From Trichomonas vaginalis G3 (taxonomy: Eukaryota; Parabasalia; Trichomonadida; Trichomonadidae), in NCBI RefSeq assembly GCF_026262505.1, contig NC_067203.1, positions 8,618,001-8,682,000 of the forward strand: DNA of 64,000 bases, in the 5' to 3' direction. Numbering within the stretch: position 1 is the stretch's first letter; each line of letters begins with the position of its first letter. A program made the position numbers and the translations under genes. Under the pieces are notes generated by a model. The model ran no database searches and was not told where the DNA came from. It worked only from the letters and a program-made list of their open reading frames with translations. Below, piece after piece: positions 49,083 to 60,705 of this stretch.

Positions 49083-49895
49083 ATGACAAACAAAATCAAA
49101 GATTCGAATGCTTCTGATTTTCTGAATTGTTGCTGGCTTGTCAGACTTCCAACATGGGCCGTAAATTTAGGTAAAACAATCGGAAGCGCTTTTGACGTTG
49201 TGAATATCACACTTTCTTTTGAATTAGCAATTATGGTTACAAAGCTATCTGATTTTAAATACAAAGAACAACTCTTAGAACGATTCTATGAGGTTCACCA
49301 CCTTATTATCGTCCCAATGTGCACTATCGTTGGATTATATTTAATTTTCAAACAAAGAAGGCCATGCTTCGACTGTGAAAAGGGATGCCCAATCGGAACT
49401 CTTTATGGAATGCCATCAGGTGATGCTTTATATGGAGCTGTGATTGGTTGTTACGCTTCAAAAAAGAATTTATTGATCGGAATTATTACCATGCTCTCTG
49501 TATGTTTTTCGAGAGTATCTAAAGGTTACCATTCTGTTTTACAAACAATTGTTGGCGCCTCAATTGGAATTTCAATTTATTTCATTCAAATTTACGCAGG
49601 ATATAAATTCGAGATATTCAACTGGCTTATTGCGCTTTTCTTACCTTTACAGGCCCTTTTTGATAAGAATTTAAAGATTGCAACACCAAAGAAATTTGAT
49701 AATCTCCATGCATGGCTCTTTTTCGATATTTCTACTCTTTTATTTGATTTCTTACTTTGCCCACCTGAGGCTTATAACTTATTTGCAAATGTTCCAATTA
49801 CAATACCAGCATCCATCTATTACTTCACTGTATTCTTATCTTCAACATTTGCACTTTACACCATTGAGAAAGGCATCTCACTCTCTCTTGTTTAA
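49083..49895 (+). CDS. PAP2-family membrane phosphatase-like protein
   Basis: 270 residues from ATG 49083. Multi-pass membrane protein with about six spans. PAP2 motifs appear in order: FKQRRP (Lys...Arg-Pro, motif 1), GMPSGDALYG (motif 2, with Asp where most enzymes have His) and SRVSKGYHSVLQTIVG (motif 3, with the Ser-Arg and the catalytic His, but Gln at the usual Asp). Family members dephosphorylate lipid phosphates such as phosphatidate or dolichyl diphosphate. The motif changes leave the activity open. The word ccactttt sits about 19 bp upstream, and the non-autonomous element ends 53 bp upstream, so the element supplies part of the upstream region. Confidence 0.75.
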   Translation: MTNKIKDSNASDFLNCCWLVRLPTWAVNLGKTIGSAFDVVNITLSFELAIMVTKLSDFKYKEQLLERFYEVHHLIIVPMCTIVGLYLIFKQRRPCFDCEKGCPIGTLYGMPSGDALYGAVIGCYASKKNLLIGIITMLSVCFSRVSKGYHSVLQTIVGASIGISIYFIQIYAGYKFEIFNWLIALFLPLQALFDKNLKIATPKKFDNLHAWLFFDISTLLFDFLLCPPEAYNLFANVPITIPASIYYFTVFLSSTFALYTIEKGISLSLV

Positions 49896-50376
49896 TCCCA
49901 AATCCTCCATTATATTAATTAAATTTGTTCTTTCTTCAAAATTTATCTCTTAGATTTATCTTTTGTTGCATGCTAAGTTCGGTCAACGATAGAAATTGAG
50001 TGGAAATTAATCGTCGAGGAAGTACGATTATGTAAAGTAAAAAATGTTGTGGGATTTTTAATATTATATATTATTTTATAATAAAATTTTTTTGAGTCAT
50101 TTTAAGAAGCACATATAATTTTTTGAATTTAAAAATTAAAGTAGTGTCAAACGAATTTATCACTTAATTTAATACTCAGATTTCTTAAAATTAATGAAAA
50201 AAAGGTTTTCTGAGAACTTTTGAGAATGGTTTTCAAATTCCATTATTGAAAATATATAGGTATTGTATGAAATTCAAACTCTATATTTATTAAAATTCTA
50301 AATTTTTAATAAAATAACTTTTCAGAGGAATATGATTTTGAATGGTTGATTAATAAGTATAAAAATGTCTACGATT

Positions 50377-50623
50377 TTAAGGAGGGAATTGTTCCTTATG
50401 AGGTATACATCATAACTATATACCTCATAAGGAACAATTCCCTCTTGATAGCTGGGAAACTTTCTCTGAATAACTTATCATTTGGAGAAAGTTCCCCAGC
50501 TATCTATTAGGAACTAAAGGCTATGAGGCACTAATATATAATCAGTGCCTCATAGACTTTAGTTTCCTATTAAAAACGAGAAAACTTGTTCGAAATGATA
50601 AACAATTTCGAACAAGTTTTCTC
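50377..50623. repeat. row of four successive hairpins
   Basis: Four adjacent, different inverted repeats. 50382-50444: a 26-bp perfect stem with an 11-nt loop. 50447-50504: a 20-bp stem with one mismatch. 50508-50570: about 24 bp with an indel. 50578-50623: a 19-bp perfect stem with an 8-nt loop. The first hairpin with its ttaagga lead-in recurs at 52906-52979. Confidence 0.88.
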
Positions 50624-50630
50624 ATTTTAA

Positions 50631-52905
50631 GGATACCCTTACATTGCGTAGTTAGAAAGAGAATATGATATTGTCATGATTGCTAAAGTTTTAGGCTCCA
50701 GAAATGAATATACATCAAACTGAAACAATTGATAAATTGAATGAACTTTTGAGAGGTTCTCAAATAAAAAAAATTATCTAATTTTTTACAATATTACTAT
50801 TATTTTATCCACATATGTATATATAGTAATTTGAGAAAACTTTTAGGAAAAAATAAGTTTAATAAAAATCTGAATTTTACTTGTTGTGGGATTGTTATTA
50901 ATTGACACTCCAGACGTATTACTAATAGTTATGCGTATGCAATTAAAGTATTTCTGATGGACAAAATGTGAGATTTATATCAGATAATTCATTTCTACTA
51001 TTAAGTTATTCATTTATGAGTTTGCACTTATTCGCACTAAATAAATAACTATTAAAAATTGTTTTAATTAATTGACACCATATAATAGAGTGAATTTTGT
51101 TTGATCAAACAACAATAGATGATAGATATAAAGCCAAGAAACTTGCTATTAATATGCTCTACTTGCTATTTCAATGTAAGGATGATATTTTCTAAATGTT
51201 TCGTTCAGATAACTTAGATATATTAGTCAAAATTTGAAATTTTAATAGCACATATATTAAAAATAATTATTATTCATAAAAGATTAATGAAATAGTAAAA
51301 AAAATCAATCAAATTATAAAAATACAACATTTAGAAGAATTCTTATTATCCTTCAAAAAGTCAGTATTTCTGCTGTAATTTTCTACAACATTGTAGTTAT
51401 TGCACTTTGTCTATGGATTTGTATATATGTTATATATAAATTATATATCTAAACTGCCCATAAGTGCAATTTTTATATAAATTGTTTATTTCTTTAACAA
51501 TTTCATATGAAATATGCTTTTTTAAGCGTATCAAAGCTGTGTTCTTAATGTGCATGGATATATCAAGAAAAATGTCGAAAAAAAAGTGAATTCACAAATT
51601 CACTGAATTTTCACCGTTTTTTGAATTTTGCTACAGCACTAATATTAAATAATACTAAAATCTTCTGTCTTTGTAAAAGAATAAATTCTGACAAAAAGTG
51701 CTCGTTTAAATTTAATGATCATCTGTATGACTAAGTAGTAAAAAGTGTTTATGACCAAAAAAGGGTTACATGCTTAGTCTATTTTTCTGACAGGATACTC
51801 TAGATTTACATGATCTCTATTTCATATCTCCGTTTTTAGATTCTTCGACAGATTTTATGATAGAAAACCAAGATTAACAAATTTCCGGCATGTTAATGAA
51901 GAAATCTACAGCTACCCTCAATATTATTTCAATAATTAGTATCGTTTCTCTTACAATTTATTTTTTTCTCAATAATTTAACAAGAAATAACAATACACAC
52001 TTGGTTTTACGTATAAAAGCTAAGTGTCGAACTTAATCAACTTTACTTACTTAGCAAATGAATATTTTTGTGGTTGCGAGTTCTGAATGCTGAAGTTTTA
52101 GATTTCTCTATAAATGATATCATTGCACTTATAATGTTGTTCCAGCCTATCGCATAAATCATAGAAAATCCAAAAAAAAAAATAATATAAAGAAAATTCA
52201 TGTCATGAAGTTCAAAAAATACCGTGTAACATTAAAATTTGTTATGCATAATACATTTTAGCTATTATTGATTTTTTTTTAATTTTCGAGAAATTGAATG
52301 GTGAGTCCGATAGAGAAATTTTTAAAAATCCTAGTGCCTCATAGAAGTAATTTCCCTCGTCTCCCATACTTCCAAATGTATGCATATGACATAAACTTTT
52401 ATGCATTACACAAGTGGCCAATAATATCTATAGAGTAAAAAATTAGAAATTTAATTTTTTTATATGATAGTTATATTTCAGATTTGCGAGCGTAACTTTT
52501 TTCTCCATGGCATACTTGTTTTAAGAGCAAATGATCAAAATCGTCCTTCAATTATTGAAGGAGCTGATATCTTTTGAAAATTGAATTGAAAGGGTATTCA
52601 ATTTTCAAATTTCCTCTCAATTTTGGAAACATATCAACTCTATGAATTAACAATTATGTGCCTTCACAGTTTATCAGTCATATAAGGTGCTTATAAAGAA
52701 AAAAGTTACGCTCGCAAAATATGTTTTTATATAGATTTCACATAAAATAATTATGTAATTTCTAAAAAGAATATTTTTGTTCTTGAATATTAAAGTGTAT
52801 TGTAGTTTAAAAAGTTTTAAATATGTTGCTAAAATTTCAGGTTTATAGCTCATGTCTAGCATGACTTCTTCGTATGCGCAAAAAATCTGACACGTAAGGG
52901 TATCC
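50631..52905. mobile_element. 2.3-kb TTAA-flanked non-autonomous element
   Basis: TTAA at 50627-50630 and 52906-52909 flanks ends GGATACCCTTAC, a 12-bp exact inverted repeat. The interior (2275 bp) has no meaningful ORF. TTAA target and GG start fit a Kolobok-type non-autonomous relative; the end sequence differs from the GGGTATAGT ends of the autonomous copy at 28378. It is inserted at the right edge of the hairpin row, separating it from a second copy of hairpin 1. Confidence 0.65.
52483..52718. repeat. 236-bp unit with 22-bp exact inverted ends
   Basis: TTTGCGAGCGTAACTTTTTT and two more bases at 52483-52504 are the exact reverse complement of 52697-52718. It lies inside the TTAA element and may be a miniature element nested a third level deep. 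Confidence 0.7.
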
Positions 52906-52979
52906 TTAAGGAGGAAATTGTTCCTTATGAGGTATACATCATAACTATATACCTCATAAGGAACAATTCCCTCTTGATA
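52906..52979 (+). repeat. second copy of hairpin 1
   Basis: 74 bp matching 50377-50450 with one difference in the left stem arm. It shows that a tandem series of hairpin units existed before the TTAA element inserted. Confidence 0.8.
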
Positions 52980-53339
52980 TCCTGGATATTTTTGAATATA
53001 TTTTTTTAATTAAAGTTCTCAAAAGTATTATCAAAAGTGATTTTTTAAAAATATCTCCAATTAATTAACTAATTAAAAGTATTATATTTTTAAAATTAAA
53101 TAGTTTTTCAATTTTTTTGAAGGAATTGAGATACTTCCCACGACAATAAAATTGAGAGGTTTACATTATGACTGATCTTAGCATGCAACATCTTTTACAT
53201 ATTTTCTTTATAAATAACCATGATTTTTAAAATAATTTAATAGAGTTAATCCAAAATTCGTTATTTTCATTACAACCATATGAAATACTTAAATCTATAA
53301 GCTGAAAACATGATATTTAATAAGAACAAGTAAAAGTAA

Positions 53340-53978
53340 TTATACAAGAATACTGGAATTACTCATAATTTTTCGAATATTGGAAACATTTTCAAAAAGC
53401 GAAGATTTTATATTTATAGCATGGTCTTGTTCAAGTTTGGACTTTTCTGTTAAGTATTTAATTCTCCTTCTTAGATCTTTGACTGTTAAACCATCATCAA
53501 CAACAAATCCACCAAATTCGAAAACTTTTGGATTACTACATAGCAACTTATGCTTAGATAAAAGTTTAGATATGTTTGTATTAAGATTCGGCAATTCACT
53601 TTTGTGTTGAATTATTCCCAATTCAATAAGATCTTTTATTGTATCATCACTTCTCGGTTTATTATTTTTATAATAAGCATAAATCGTTTTATACATAGAA
53701 TTAAGCACTTCGAGTTCAGGTAATGAAGAATCCTTTTTCTTGAGCTGCACATTTTCCTCCATCAGGTTATTTGCCTTTTTATCTAAAATTTCGAAGGTTA
53801 CAGCCCCTTTTTGCTTGATTTCTTTGATTTCCTGGGAAGTTTTTGTTTCTAAATCTTTGTAATAACGATATGCTTGTTGCACAGATTCAAGTGTAGCGCT
53901 AACATTATCCAATTCGACAAGAACGTGAGTTATGCGAACTCTGTTGGGGCTCTGTAATATACGAGGAGGCAAATTCAT
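53340..53978 (-). CDS. coiled-coil protein of unknown function
   Basis: 212 residues counted from the first ATG (53978, MNLPPRILQSPNRVRITHV). The upstream hydrophobic extension of the open frame lacks an ATG and is not included. Residues 20-90 and 170-205 are coiled coil (LVELDNVSATLESVQQAYRYYKDLETKTSQEIKEIKQKG; LTVKDLRRRIKYLTEKSKLEQDHAIN). The centre has a charged domain with SDDTIKDLIELGIIQHKSEL and FEFGGFVVDDG. It might be a kinetochore or centrosome-type protein, but nothing is decisive. Confidence 0.6.
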   Translation of the reverse strand: MNLPPRILQSPNRVRITHVLVELDNVSATLESVQQAYRYYKDLETKTSQEIKEIKQKGAVTFEILDKKANNLMEENVQLKKKDSSLPELEVLNSMYKTIYAYYKNNKPRSDDTIKDLIELGIIQHKSELPNLNTNISKLLSKHKLLCSNPKVFEFGGFVVDDGLTVKDLRRRIKYLTEKSKLEQDHAINIKSSLFENVSNIRKIMSNSSILV

Positions 53979-55682
53979 AAAATAACAATTAGAAAACTCG
54001 TAAATTGAAAAAAATTCAATCATTATAGAGCAAATAAACGGGACAAACATTTTAATCAGATTATATAAAAAAGGTACATTCACTATTTTTGACAAAATTT
54101 TAAATTTTCATGGGGTTGTAAATCTTATAATAACTAGATGAATAAGGAATGAATCCCAGTATAATGTGCATCATTATATTAAACACTATATGTAAGGCTA
54201 ATGATTCTATTAACACTTATGAAGATCTATAGTATTTGAGCAGATAAATTTGATAATTTCCAAAACTCTTATATTTCAAAATTAAAGTGTGCGAATGCAT
54301 TTAAATGAGAGCAAAAAGAGATTGATGCTGTTAAAACTAGGTGTGAATTTGCAATTATTTCGCATCACAAGAACTACCCAGTAAATTCGGCTATCTTTCT
54401 TTGCAATTATTCTCCATTATACATATAATATAATATAATGGTTAGGGTTTGAAGAAAAGTTACTAGAGAATTATTGACTTTTGAAATAATGCAGAATTTT
54501 ACTTGAAGAAATCATTAATTTATGAGTTCCAAATTGCTAAGCATTACGAAGGATCATTAAATTTGCTACAATTAAATACACTTATTGCAGAATTAAGATT
54601 TTTGAAATTAAAAGTTTGAAATATTGCCTTTTTGAATAAAAATTTAAATTTTATTATATAATCATGATAATATCTTATAGAAATTAAAAGAAAATATTTT
54701 AAACCATTCAAATATTTTGAATGTTTTATCAATTTAAAATATTAAAAGATAGCTTGATTTTATCATCATTAGTTGTTATCAAAGTTTTCTTCTTTTGATG
54801 AACAACAGTAAATGATTTGTTAATTACTTGTCTTCCTTTTTCGCAGCAAAATCGAAAGTTATATGATGATAATCTTGCTGTCAATTTTGAAACTCTCTGA
54901 TTTACAAGTAAGCATTCCTTTGGAAAAGCAGTCCTATTCTGTTTTCAAGATATTTTAAAGCCTCCATTTCATACAATGCGCAGATCTATTCGAAATTGCA
55001 AGAACTCTCAAGAAAAATGCAGCAGCAAAGAAGATTCCATAGTTTCTAGCATCAAAAATTTACAACCTTAATACAACAGTTAAAGAGAAGCTCGAAAAGA
55101 AAATATTTAACCATAAAGCTGGAAACCATTCGATATCTACTATTGGATCTAATAAAAAGTTAATTATAACATATTTAACATGCTATTTGTTGACTTTGTT
55201 CCATTATATTACCATATATATCTTTTTGAAATCTAAAATATTTTTACGATTTTAACCATGTGTTGTTGAAACCATATATCAATCTTAGCTAAAGTATAGT
55301 TTATGAGTCTGTCACCAACTAATGTATGAATTTTCAAAAATGTCAAATATGTTCATTTTTTCTGTAGATTCAGCCATAATTTCACGTTGTTATACTAGTC
55401 AACTATTAATTAATATTTTTATCGATTTAAATATATGATGAGATGCTTAGTTCTCCTGGAAATCGATTTTTAATCGCAATTTTAACTTTCCAAAAAAAAT
55501 TCAAAAATAAAAATCCCTCTCAATTTTCGAAGTTTTCTAACTCGCCAAATCTATAGCCAAATTTTTTTGGAACGTATAAACATTGTTAGGCAGTATATAG
55601 GGATGCTATTTATCCTATTTTCATCCCATTTTACTGTTATCGCCTAGTGAATGTACCTTTTATAAAAAGCACGTTTGTTAAC
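53979..55682. other. long noncoding stretch with gene relics
   Basis: 1.7 kb, AT-rich. It holds short broken coding-like frames at about 54830-55150 (listed separately). Otherwise there is no ORF, RNA gene or clear repeat up to the IS481-like element's target duplication. Confidence 0.4.
54830..55150 (+). pseudogene. decayed coding fragment
   Basis: Frames such as ADLFEIARTLKKNAAAKKIP and LASKIYNLNTTVKEKLEKKIFNHKAGNHS are interrupted by stops and change frame. Codon use is more gene-like than the surrounding DNA. The parent gene is not recognised. Confidence 0.25.
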
Positions 55683-56254
55683 CTTTTACAACATTTTTGT
55701 TATAGACCGAAAATAGATTTTTTCGGTTTTCTCTTCAAATAATTGAAAGAATGATACTATTATAGGTTTATTATATTATATAGCATATAATCATGCTATA
55801 GCCGAAAATTATAAGTTTTGAGAAGATTGAATATAACACAAATAAATTTGAATGTAAGTTAAATTGCTTGTTGTTTTTAATAGCTATTTAATGAGAAATC
55901 CAATATTGCAAAATTCAAATTGAATGATTGAAAGAACAGAAAAAGTCATTCTTTTCAATTTCGAATATGTTTCATTGTATTTATAATTATATGGCAAATA
56001 AGATATTTAAACTTGATTTTTGAAGGAAAATTCACAAAATTGAATAAATTCAAATAATTTTTATTCAAAAATAAACTAGTTATTTGAGTTTCATACTTAT
56101 TATCTATTCAAACTACAAAGTTTGTAATTTAAAATATTTTGTGAGATCAGATTGAATTAATTCAAGGTTCTTTTCAATTAATATTAATGACCATATTTCG
56201 CATTTTCGAACATTCTAGACCAAATATATAAAAATGGGAGACGAATGTTAAATT

Positions 56255-57200
56255 TGCTAGACATGGGGGAGTTGTTTACCGAGTTTTAGCTCTTATCTCT
56301 AACAAAAAATTAATTTTTAAAAAAATGACCGAATACGTTTCACAGCGAGAAAAAAATAAAAGGCAAGATAGAATTTTCTAGACATAAAGAAGTTGTTTAC
56401 CGAGTTTTAGCTCTTATCTCTAACAAAAAATTAATTTTTAAAAAAATGACCGAATACGTTTCACAGCGAGAAAAAAATAAAAGGCAAGATAGAATTTTCT
56501 AGACATAAAGAAGTTGTTTACCGAGTTTTAGCTCTTATCTCTAACAAAAAATTAATTTTTAAAAAAATGACCGAATACGTTTCACAGCGAGAAAAAAATA
56601 AAAGGCAAGATAGAATTTTCTAGACATAAAGAAGTTGTTTACCGAGTTTTAGCTCTTATCTCTAACAAAAAATTAATTTTTAAAAAAATGACCGAATACG
56701 TTTCACAGCGAGAAAAAAATAAAAGGCAAGATAGAATTTTCTAGACATAAAGAAGTTGTTTACCGAGTTTTAGCTCTTATCTCTAACAAAAAATTAATTT
56801 TTAAAAAAATGACCGAATACGTTTCACAGCGAAAAAAATAAAAGGCAAGATAGAATTTTCTAGACATAAAGAAGTTGTTTACCGAGTTTTAGCTCTTATC
56901 TCTAACAAAAAATTAATTTTTAAAAAAATGACCGAATACGTTTCACAGCGAGAAAAAAATAAAAGGCAAGATAGAATTTTCTAGACATAAAGAAGTTGTT
57001 TACCGAGTTTTAGCTCTTATCTCTAACAAAAAATTAATTTTTAAAAAAATGACCGAATACGTTTCACAGCGAGAAAAAAATAAAAGGCAAGATAGAATTT
57101 TCTAGACATAAAGAAGTTGTTTACCGAGTTTTAGCTCTTATCTCTAACAAAAAATTAATTTTTAAAAAAATGACCGAATACGTTTCACAGCGAGAAAAAA
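56255..57200 (+). repeat. subterminal 121-bp tandem array, eight copies
   Basis: Units spaced 121 bp apart (starts at gttgtttacc 56271, 56392, 56513, 56634, ...); one unit is two bases shorter. It belongs to the left terminal repeat of the IS481-like element. Confidence 0.9.
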
Positions 57201-57381
57201 TAAAACTGTACACTGATTTTAATTTTCATTTCCAGTCACTTTACTTATTATTTTTTCTTTTTTTCATTTTAATTATAAATTATTTCATAATACTTTTATT
57301 TACGTTACCATTTTCTTTATTCTTTTGAATTCCATACTAGACACTTATAGAATATTTTGATTGTTAACGTACTTCATTAGA

Positions 57382-58356
57382 ATGAATCCTTACAAAGGGT
57401 ATGTCGATCGAATTTACCTAATTGGTATTTCCAATCAGATTGAAGAAGGTAAAATGATATGGAAAGAAGCTTGCACTTATGTTCCCATCGCCCCAACCCT
57501 TCAATCAAATGATTTCAAATATTTAGATGTTTCAAAATCTTTTTTACAAAATCAATTTAGCTTACAGAATATCCCATTGCCTAAAGGCAAGAAAGGTCGT
57601 AGGGTCAATCCCTACGACCAAATCAAAGCTCTTGCTGTGATACATGACCACTGGGCCTTTCCCTGTGGTCAAACAAAACAATGGAAACGTTTGAAATTAC
57701 AACAAATTGATGTATCTTATAGAGAAGTACGCAGATACTTCAAAGAAAATCATTTCACCAAGACGCGATTAGAGCATGCCGGGCCAGAAACAGCAGTAAG
57801 ATATTGGGCGCTTTCACCCAATCTTATCTGGCACGCAGATGTTCATTATTTTAGGGGTGTTCGTGGCCAGTATATTTATGGCATAATCGACGATTTTAGC
57901 CGCAAAGTCCTAGCGTGTATACAAATACCAGATATGCTGGCAGCAACGACAGCGAACGTTGCGGCTTCCGCCTTCATTGAATTTGGCGCCCCTTATTGTT
58001 TCTGGACCGACAACGGTTCAGAAAATAGGGGCGCCTTTCAAGATCTACTTGATCTTTGGGGCGTCCAATGGCGGCATACAGACTCTCATTCTCCCTACCA
58101 AAATGGGAAGATTGAGAGATTCTGGCCGACATTGGAGCGCTGCCAAAGCATTCAGGCTATTCCTGCCTTTATTTGGGAGTACAATAATAACACACCGCAT
58201 GAAGATCTCCCAATTAATCCATTAACTGGAACAAATTACACGCCAAATCAAATGTATCAGCTGAAACCGAAATACACAAATGCAGATACAGAAAGGTTGT
58301 GGCAAATATGGGATACAGATACAGGCATGACCGCTGTTGACACATTCACAGCGTAA
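57382..58356 (+). CDS. IS481-like DDE (rve) transposase
   Basis: 324 residues from the first ATG (57382). An N-terminal DNA-binding part with basic helix-turn-helix-like segments (GKKGRRVNPYDQIKALAVIHDHW; IDVSYREVRRYFKENHF) precedes a complete rve core: WHADVHYFRG with the first Asp, IYGIIDDFSRKVLACIQI, FWTDNGSENRGAF with the second Asp, and SPYQNGKIERFWPTLE with the catalytic Glu. The C-terminus has WEYNNNTPHEDLPINPLTG, a typical transposase ending. GC content is higher than in the flanking element DNA. Intact, so this copy may be autonomous. Confidence 0.9.
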   Translation: MNPYKGYVDRIYLIGISNQIEEGKMIWKEACTYVPIAPTLQSNDFKYLDVSKSFLQNQFSLQNIPLPKGKKGRRVNPYDQIKALAVIHDHWAFPCGQTKQWKRLKLQQIDVSYREVRRYFKENHFTKTRLEHAGPETAVRYWALSPNLIWHADVHYFRGVRGQYIYGIIDDFSRKVLACIQIPDMLAATTANVAASAFIEFGAPYCFWTDNGSENRGAFQDLLDLWGVQWRHTDSHSPYQNGKIERFWPTLERCQSIQAIPAFIWEYNNNTPHEDLPINPLTGTNYTPNQMYQLKPKYTNADTERLWQIWDTDTGMTAVDTFTA

Positions 58357-58772
58357 TAATAAACATAATTTTTTAATTTCATTTTTAACAAGTTTTTTTA
58401 AATGTATGTAATGAATAATTCATTAGAATATGATAATGCACATTGTAACAGAATAGAACAATCACCAAATTTTTTTTTGAAATTAAAAAATAAAAGTAAA
58501 AAGTATAAAGTAATCTAACCAAAAAAGATATTTAAAAGAATTTTGGAAAAAACAGAATAAGGATAATGATATTATTTTAGATACACAATCGATGTACTGA
58601 AGAATAATCCGGTAAAATGATGATATAAAATTAGATTATTTTACAAGTAGCTAAAAGAATAAAACTATAATATAAAATAAATGAAGTTTAATGAAACAAT
58701 AAAGGTTAAATAAATAATAAAGATTTTTATTTTATATCATTATTGAGAAGAAGTAACAGCTGACACTTGGTA

Positions 58773-59158
58773 GACAACTTCTTTATGTCTAGAAAATTCT
58801 ATCTTGCCTTTTATTTTTTTCTCGCTGTGAAACGTATTCGGTCATTTTTTTAAAAATTAATTTTTTGTTAGAGATAAGAGCTAAAACTCGGTAAACAACT
58901 TCTTTATGTCTAGAAAATTCTATCTTGCCTTTTATTTTTTTCTCGCTGTGAAACGTATTCGGTCATTTTTTTAAAAATTAATTTTTTGTTAGAGATAAGA
59001 GCTAAAACTCGGTAAACAACTTCTTTATGTCTAGAAAATTCTATCTTGCCTTTTATTTTTTTCTCGCTGTGAAACGTATTCGGTCATTTTTTTAAAAATT
59101 AATTTTTTGTTAGAGATAAGAGCTAAAACTCGGTAAACAACTCCCCCATGTCTAGCAA
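58773..59158 (-). repeat. subterminal 121-bp tandem array, three copies
   Basis: Inverted counterpart of the left array, with starts at 58774, 58895, 59016 and the edge of a diverged unit at 59137. Eight copies against three shows that array length changes independently at the two ends. Confidence 0.9.
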
Positions 59159-59729
59159 ATTTAACATTCGTCTCCCATTTTTATATATTTGGTCTAGAAT
59201 GTTCGAAAATGCGAAATATGGTCATTAATATTAATTGAAAAGAACCTTGAATTAATTCAATCTGATCTCACAAAATATTTTAAATTACAAACTTTGTAGT
59301 TTGAATAGATAATAAGTATGAAACTCAAATAACTAGTTTATTTTTGAATAAAAATTATTTGAATTTATTCAATTTTGTGAATTTTCCTTCAAAAATCAAG
59401 TTTAAATATCTTATTTGCCATATAATTATAAATACAATGAAACATATTCGAAATTGAAAAGAATGACTTTTTCTGTTCTTTCAATCATTCAATTTGAATT
59501 TTGCAATATTGGATTTCTCATTAAATAGCTATTAAAAACAACAAGCAATTTAACTTACATTCAAATTTATTTGTGTTATATTCAATCTTCTCAAAACTTA
59601 TAATTTTCGGCTATAGCATGATTATATGCTATATAATATAATAAACCTATAATAGTATCATTCTTTCAATTATTTGAAGAGAAAACCGAAAAAATCTATT
59701 TTTGGTCTATAACACTTTTACAACATTTT

Positions 59730-60705
59730 GAATATTTTTTGTGATTACGTAAAACATGAATAATAAGTCATTTTTATATCAAAATGATTAAGTATTCAAA
59801 TTCTGATTGTTTGAATTATTTTTATATTCCAATCAAATAATAACATATTTATAGCTAACACCAAATATTATTATTTCAATTTCTTTAAATACAAATTTGT
59901 TTACTTTCAATATTCTAATTTTCTCAAAAGCTCAACAAATTCTGAAGAACTTGGAAAAAGTTATAAATAAGGCAAATATTTATCGATTCTATATGCTAAT
60001 AGAACTGAAAATGCACTTAAAATAAATAAAGAACTCTCTATCGTTTTGTTCAACGAATTTCAGTCCGAGTTTCTGCAAAATATTTCTCGTTTTTCAGCCG
60101 CTACATCGGTAATATTGAGATTTCATGAATTTACCTCCCAATAAGGTGTTTTATTGGCAAAATCGCATTATCCAAAAAAATACCTACTGGATATTCGATG
60201 GAATTTATATAGATAAAATATCCATATATAATTGATGTCAAAAAACTGAGAAACGATGGAATTCAACACATTTCACACGAATTTTTATTATGTATTATAT
60301 TTCCTTTCTTAGATATTGGTCAGCTTATGGTAACTGTATAATATGCAATTTCTTTCATTGTAATAAGGAACCGGAACCATGAATTTTTTTTTAATTAATA
60401 TTGTAATCTATCTTCAACATTAGTTAAATTAGATCATTTTAATTAATAACCAAGACCTTCAGTAGGATAATAAAAAGATATATCTTTATTTTATTATCCA
60501 TCCATAGATTACACAAGTGCTAATGTATCAATTACATATGTAGAGGTAGAAAGTTTTAGGTCATTTTTCAAGTTATTATGCTGATAAAAAATAATATTGA
60601 ATTTATTCGAGTTATCAAGATCAAATAATTAGATAGAATTTAATGTCTCATATATTTTCAGTGAATTTGATTATTATTTTCATTCTTTTTTAATTTTGCT
60701 TTTGT
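59730..60705. other. intergenic region
   Basis: AT-rich 976 bp with no supported gene. tcattctttt at about 60680 may be a weak initiator for the next gene. Confidence 0.45.

Larger units (their letters stand above)
49965..53189. mobile_element. 3.2-kb inverted-repeat element with nested insertions
   Basis: Ends GTTGCATGCTAAG-TC-GTCA (49965-49985) and the matching reverse complement (53169-53189) differ at two positions. Weaker similarity continues for some 60 bp. ATCTTTT flanks both sides (49958-49964 and 53190-53196), a 7-bp target duplication. No ORF of useful size is inside. It contains a row of four hairpins and a TTAA-flanked insertion. The superfamily is not recognised. Confidence 0.6.
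55698..59714. mobile_element. IS481-like eukaryotic DNA transposon, 4.0 kb
   Basis: Ends TGTTATAGACC...GGTCTATAACA. A 15-bp target duplication, CTTTTACAACATTTT, lies at 55683-55697 and 59715-59729. TGT...ACA ends and long target duplications fit the IS481 family and its eukaryotic relatives (IS481EU/Ginger-like, reported from trichomonads). The inverted ends run over 500 bp on each side into subterminal minisatellites. The single open gene encodes an rve-type transposase at 57382-58356. It appears complete. Confidence 0.85.

Noticed and set aside
56255-57200. CRISPR-like or centromeric satellite
   Set aside because: The 121-bp units have an inverted partner array and lie within an IS481-like element's ends.
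57382-58356. Retroviral or LTR-element integrase
   Set aside because: No LTRs or reverse transcriptase; TGT...ACA inverted ends and a single-gene layout fit an IS481-like DNA transposon.
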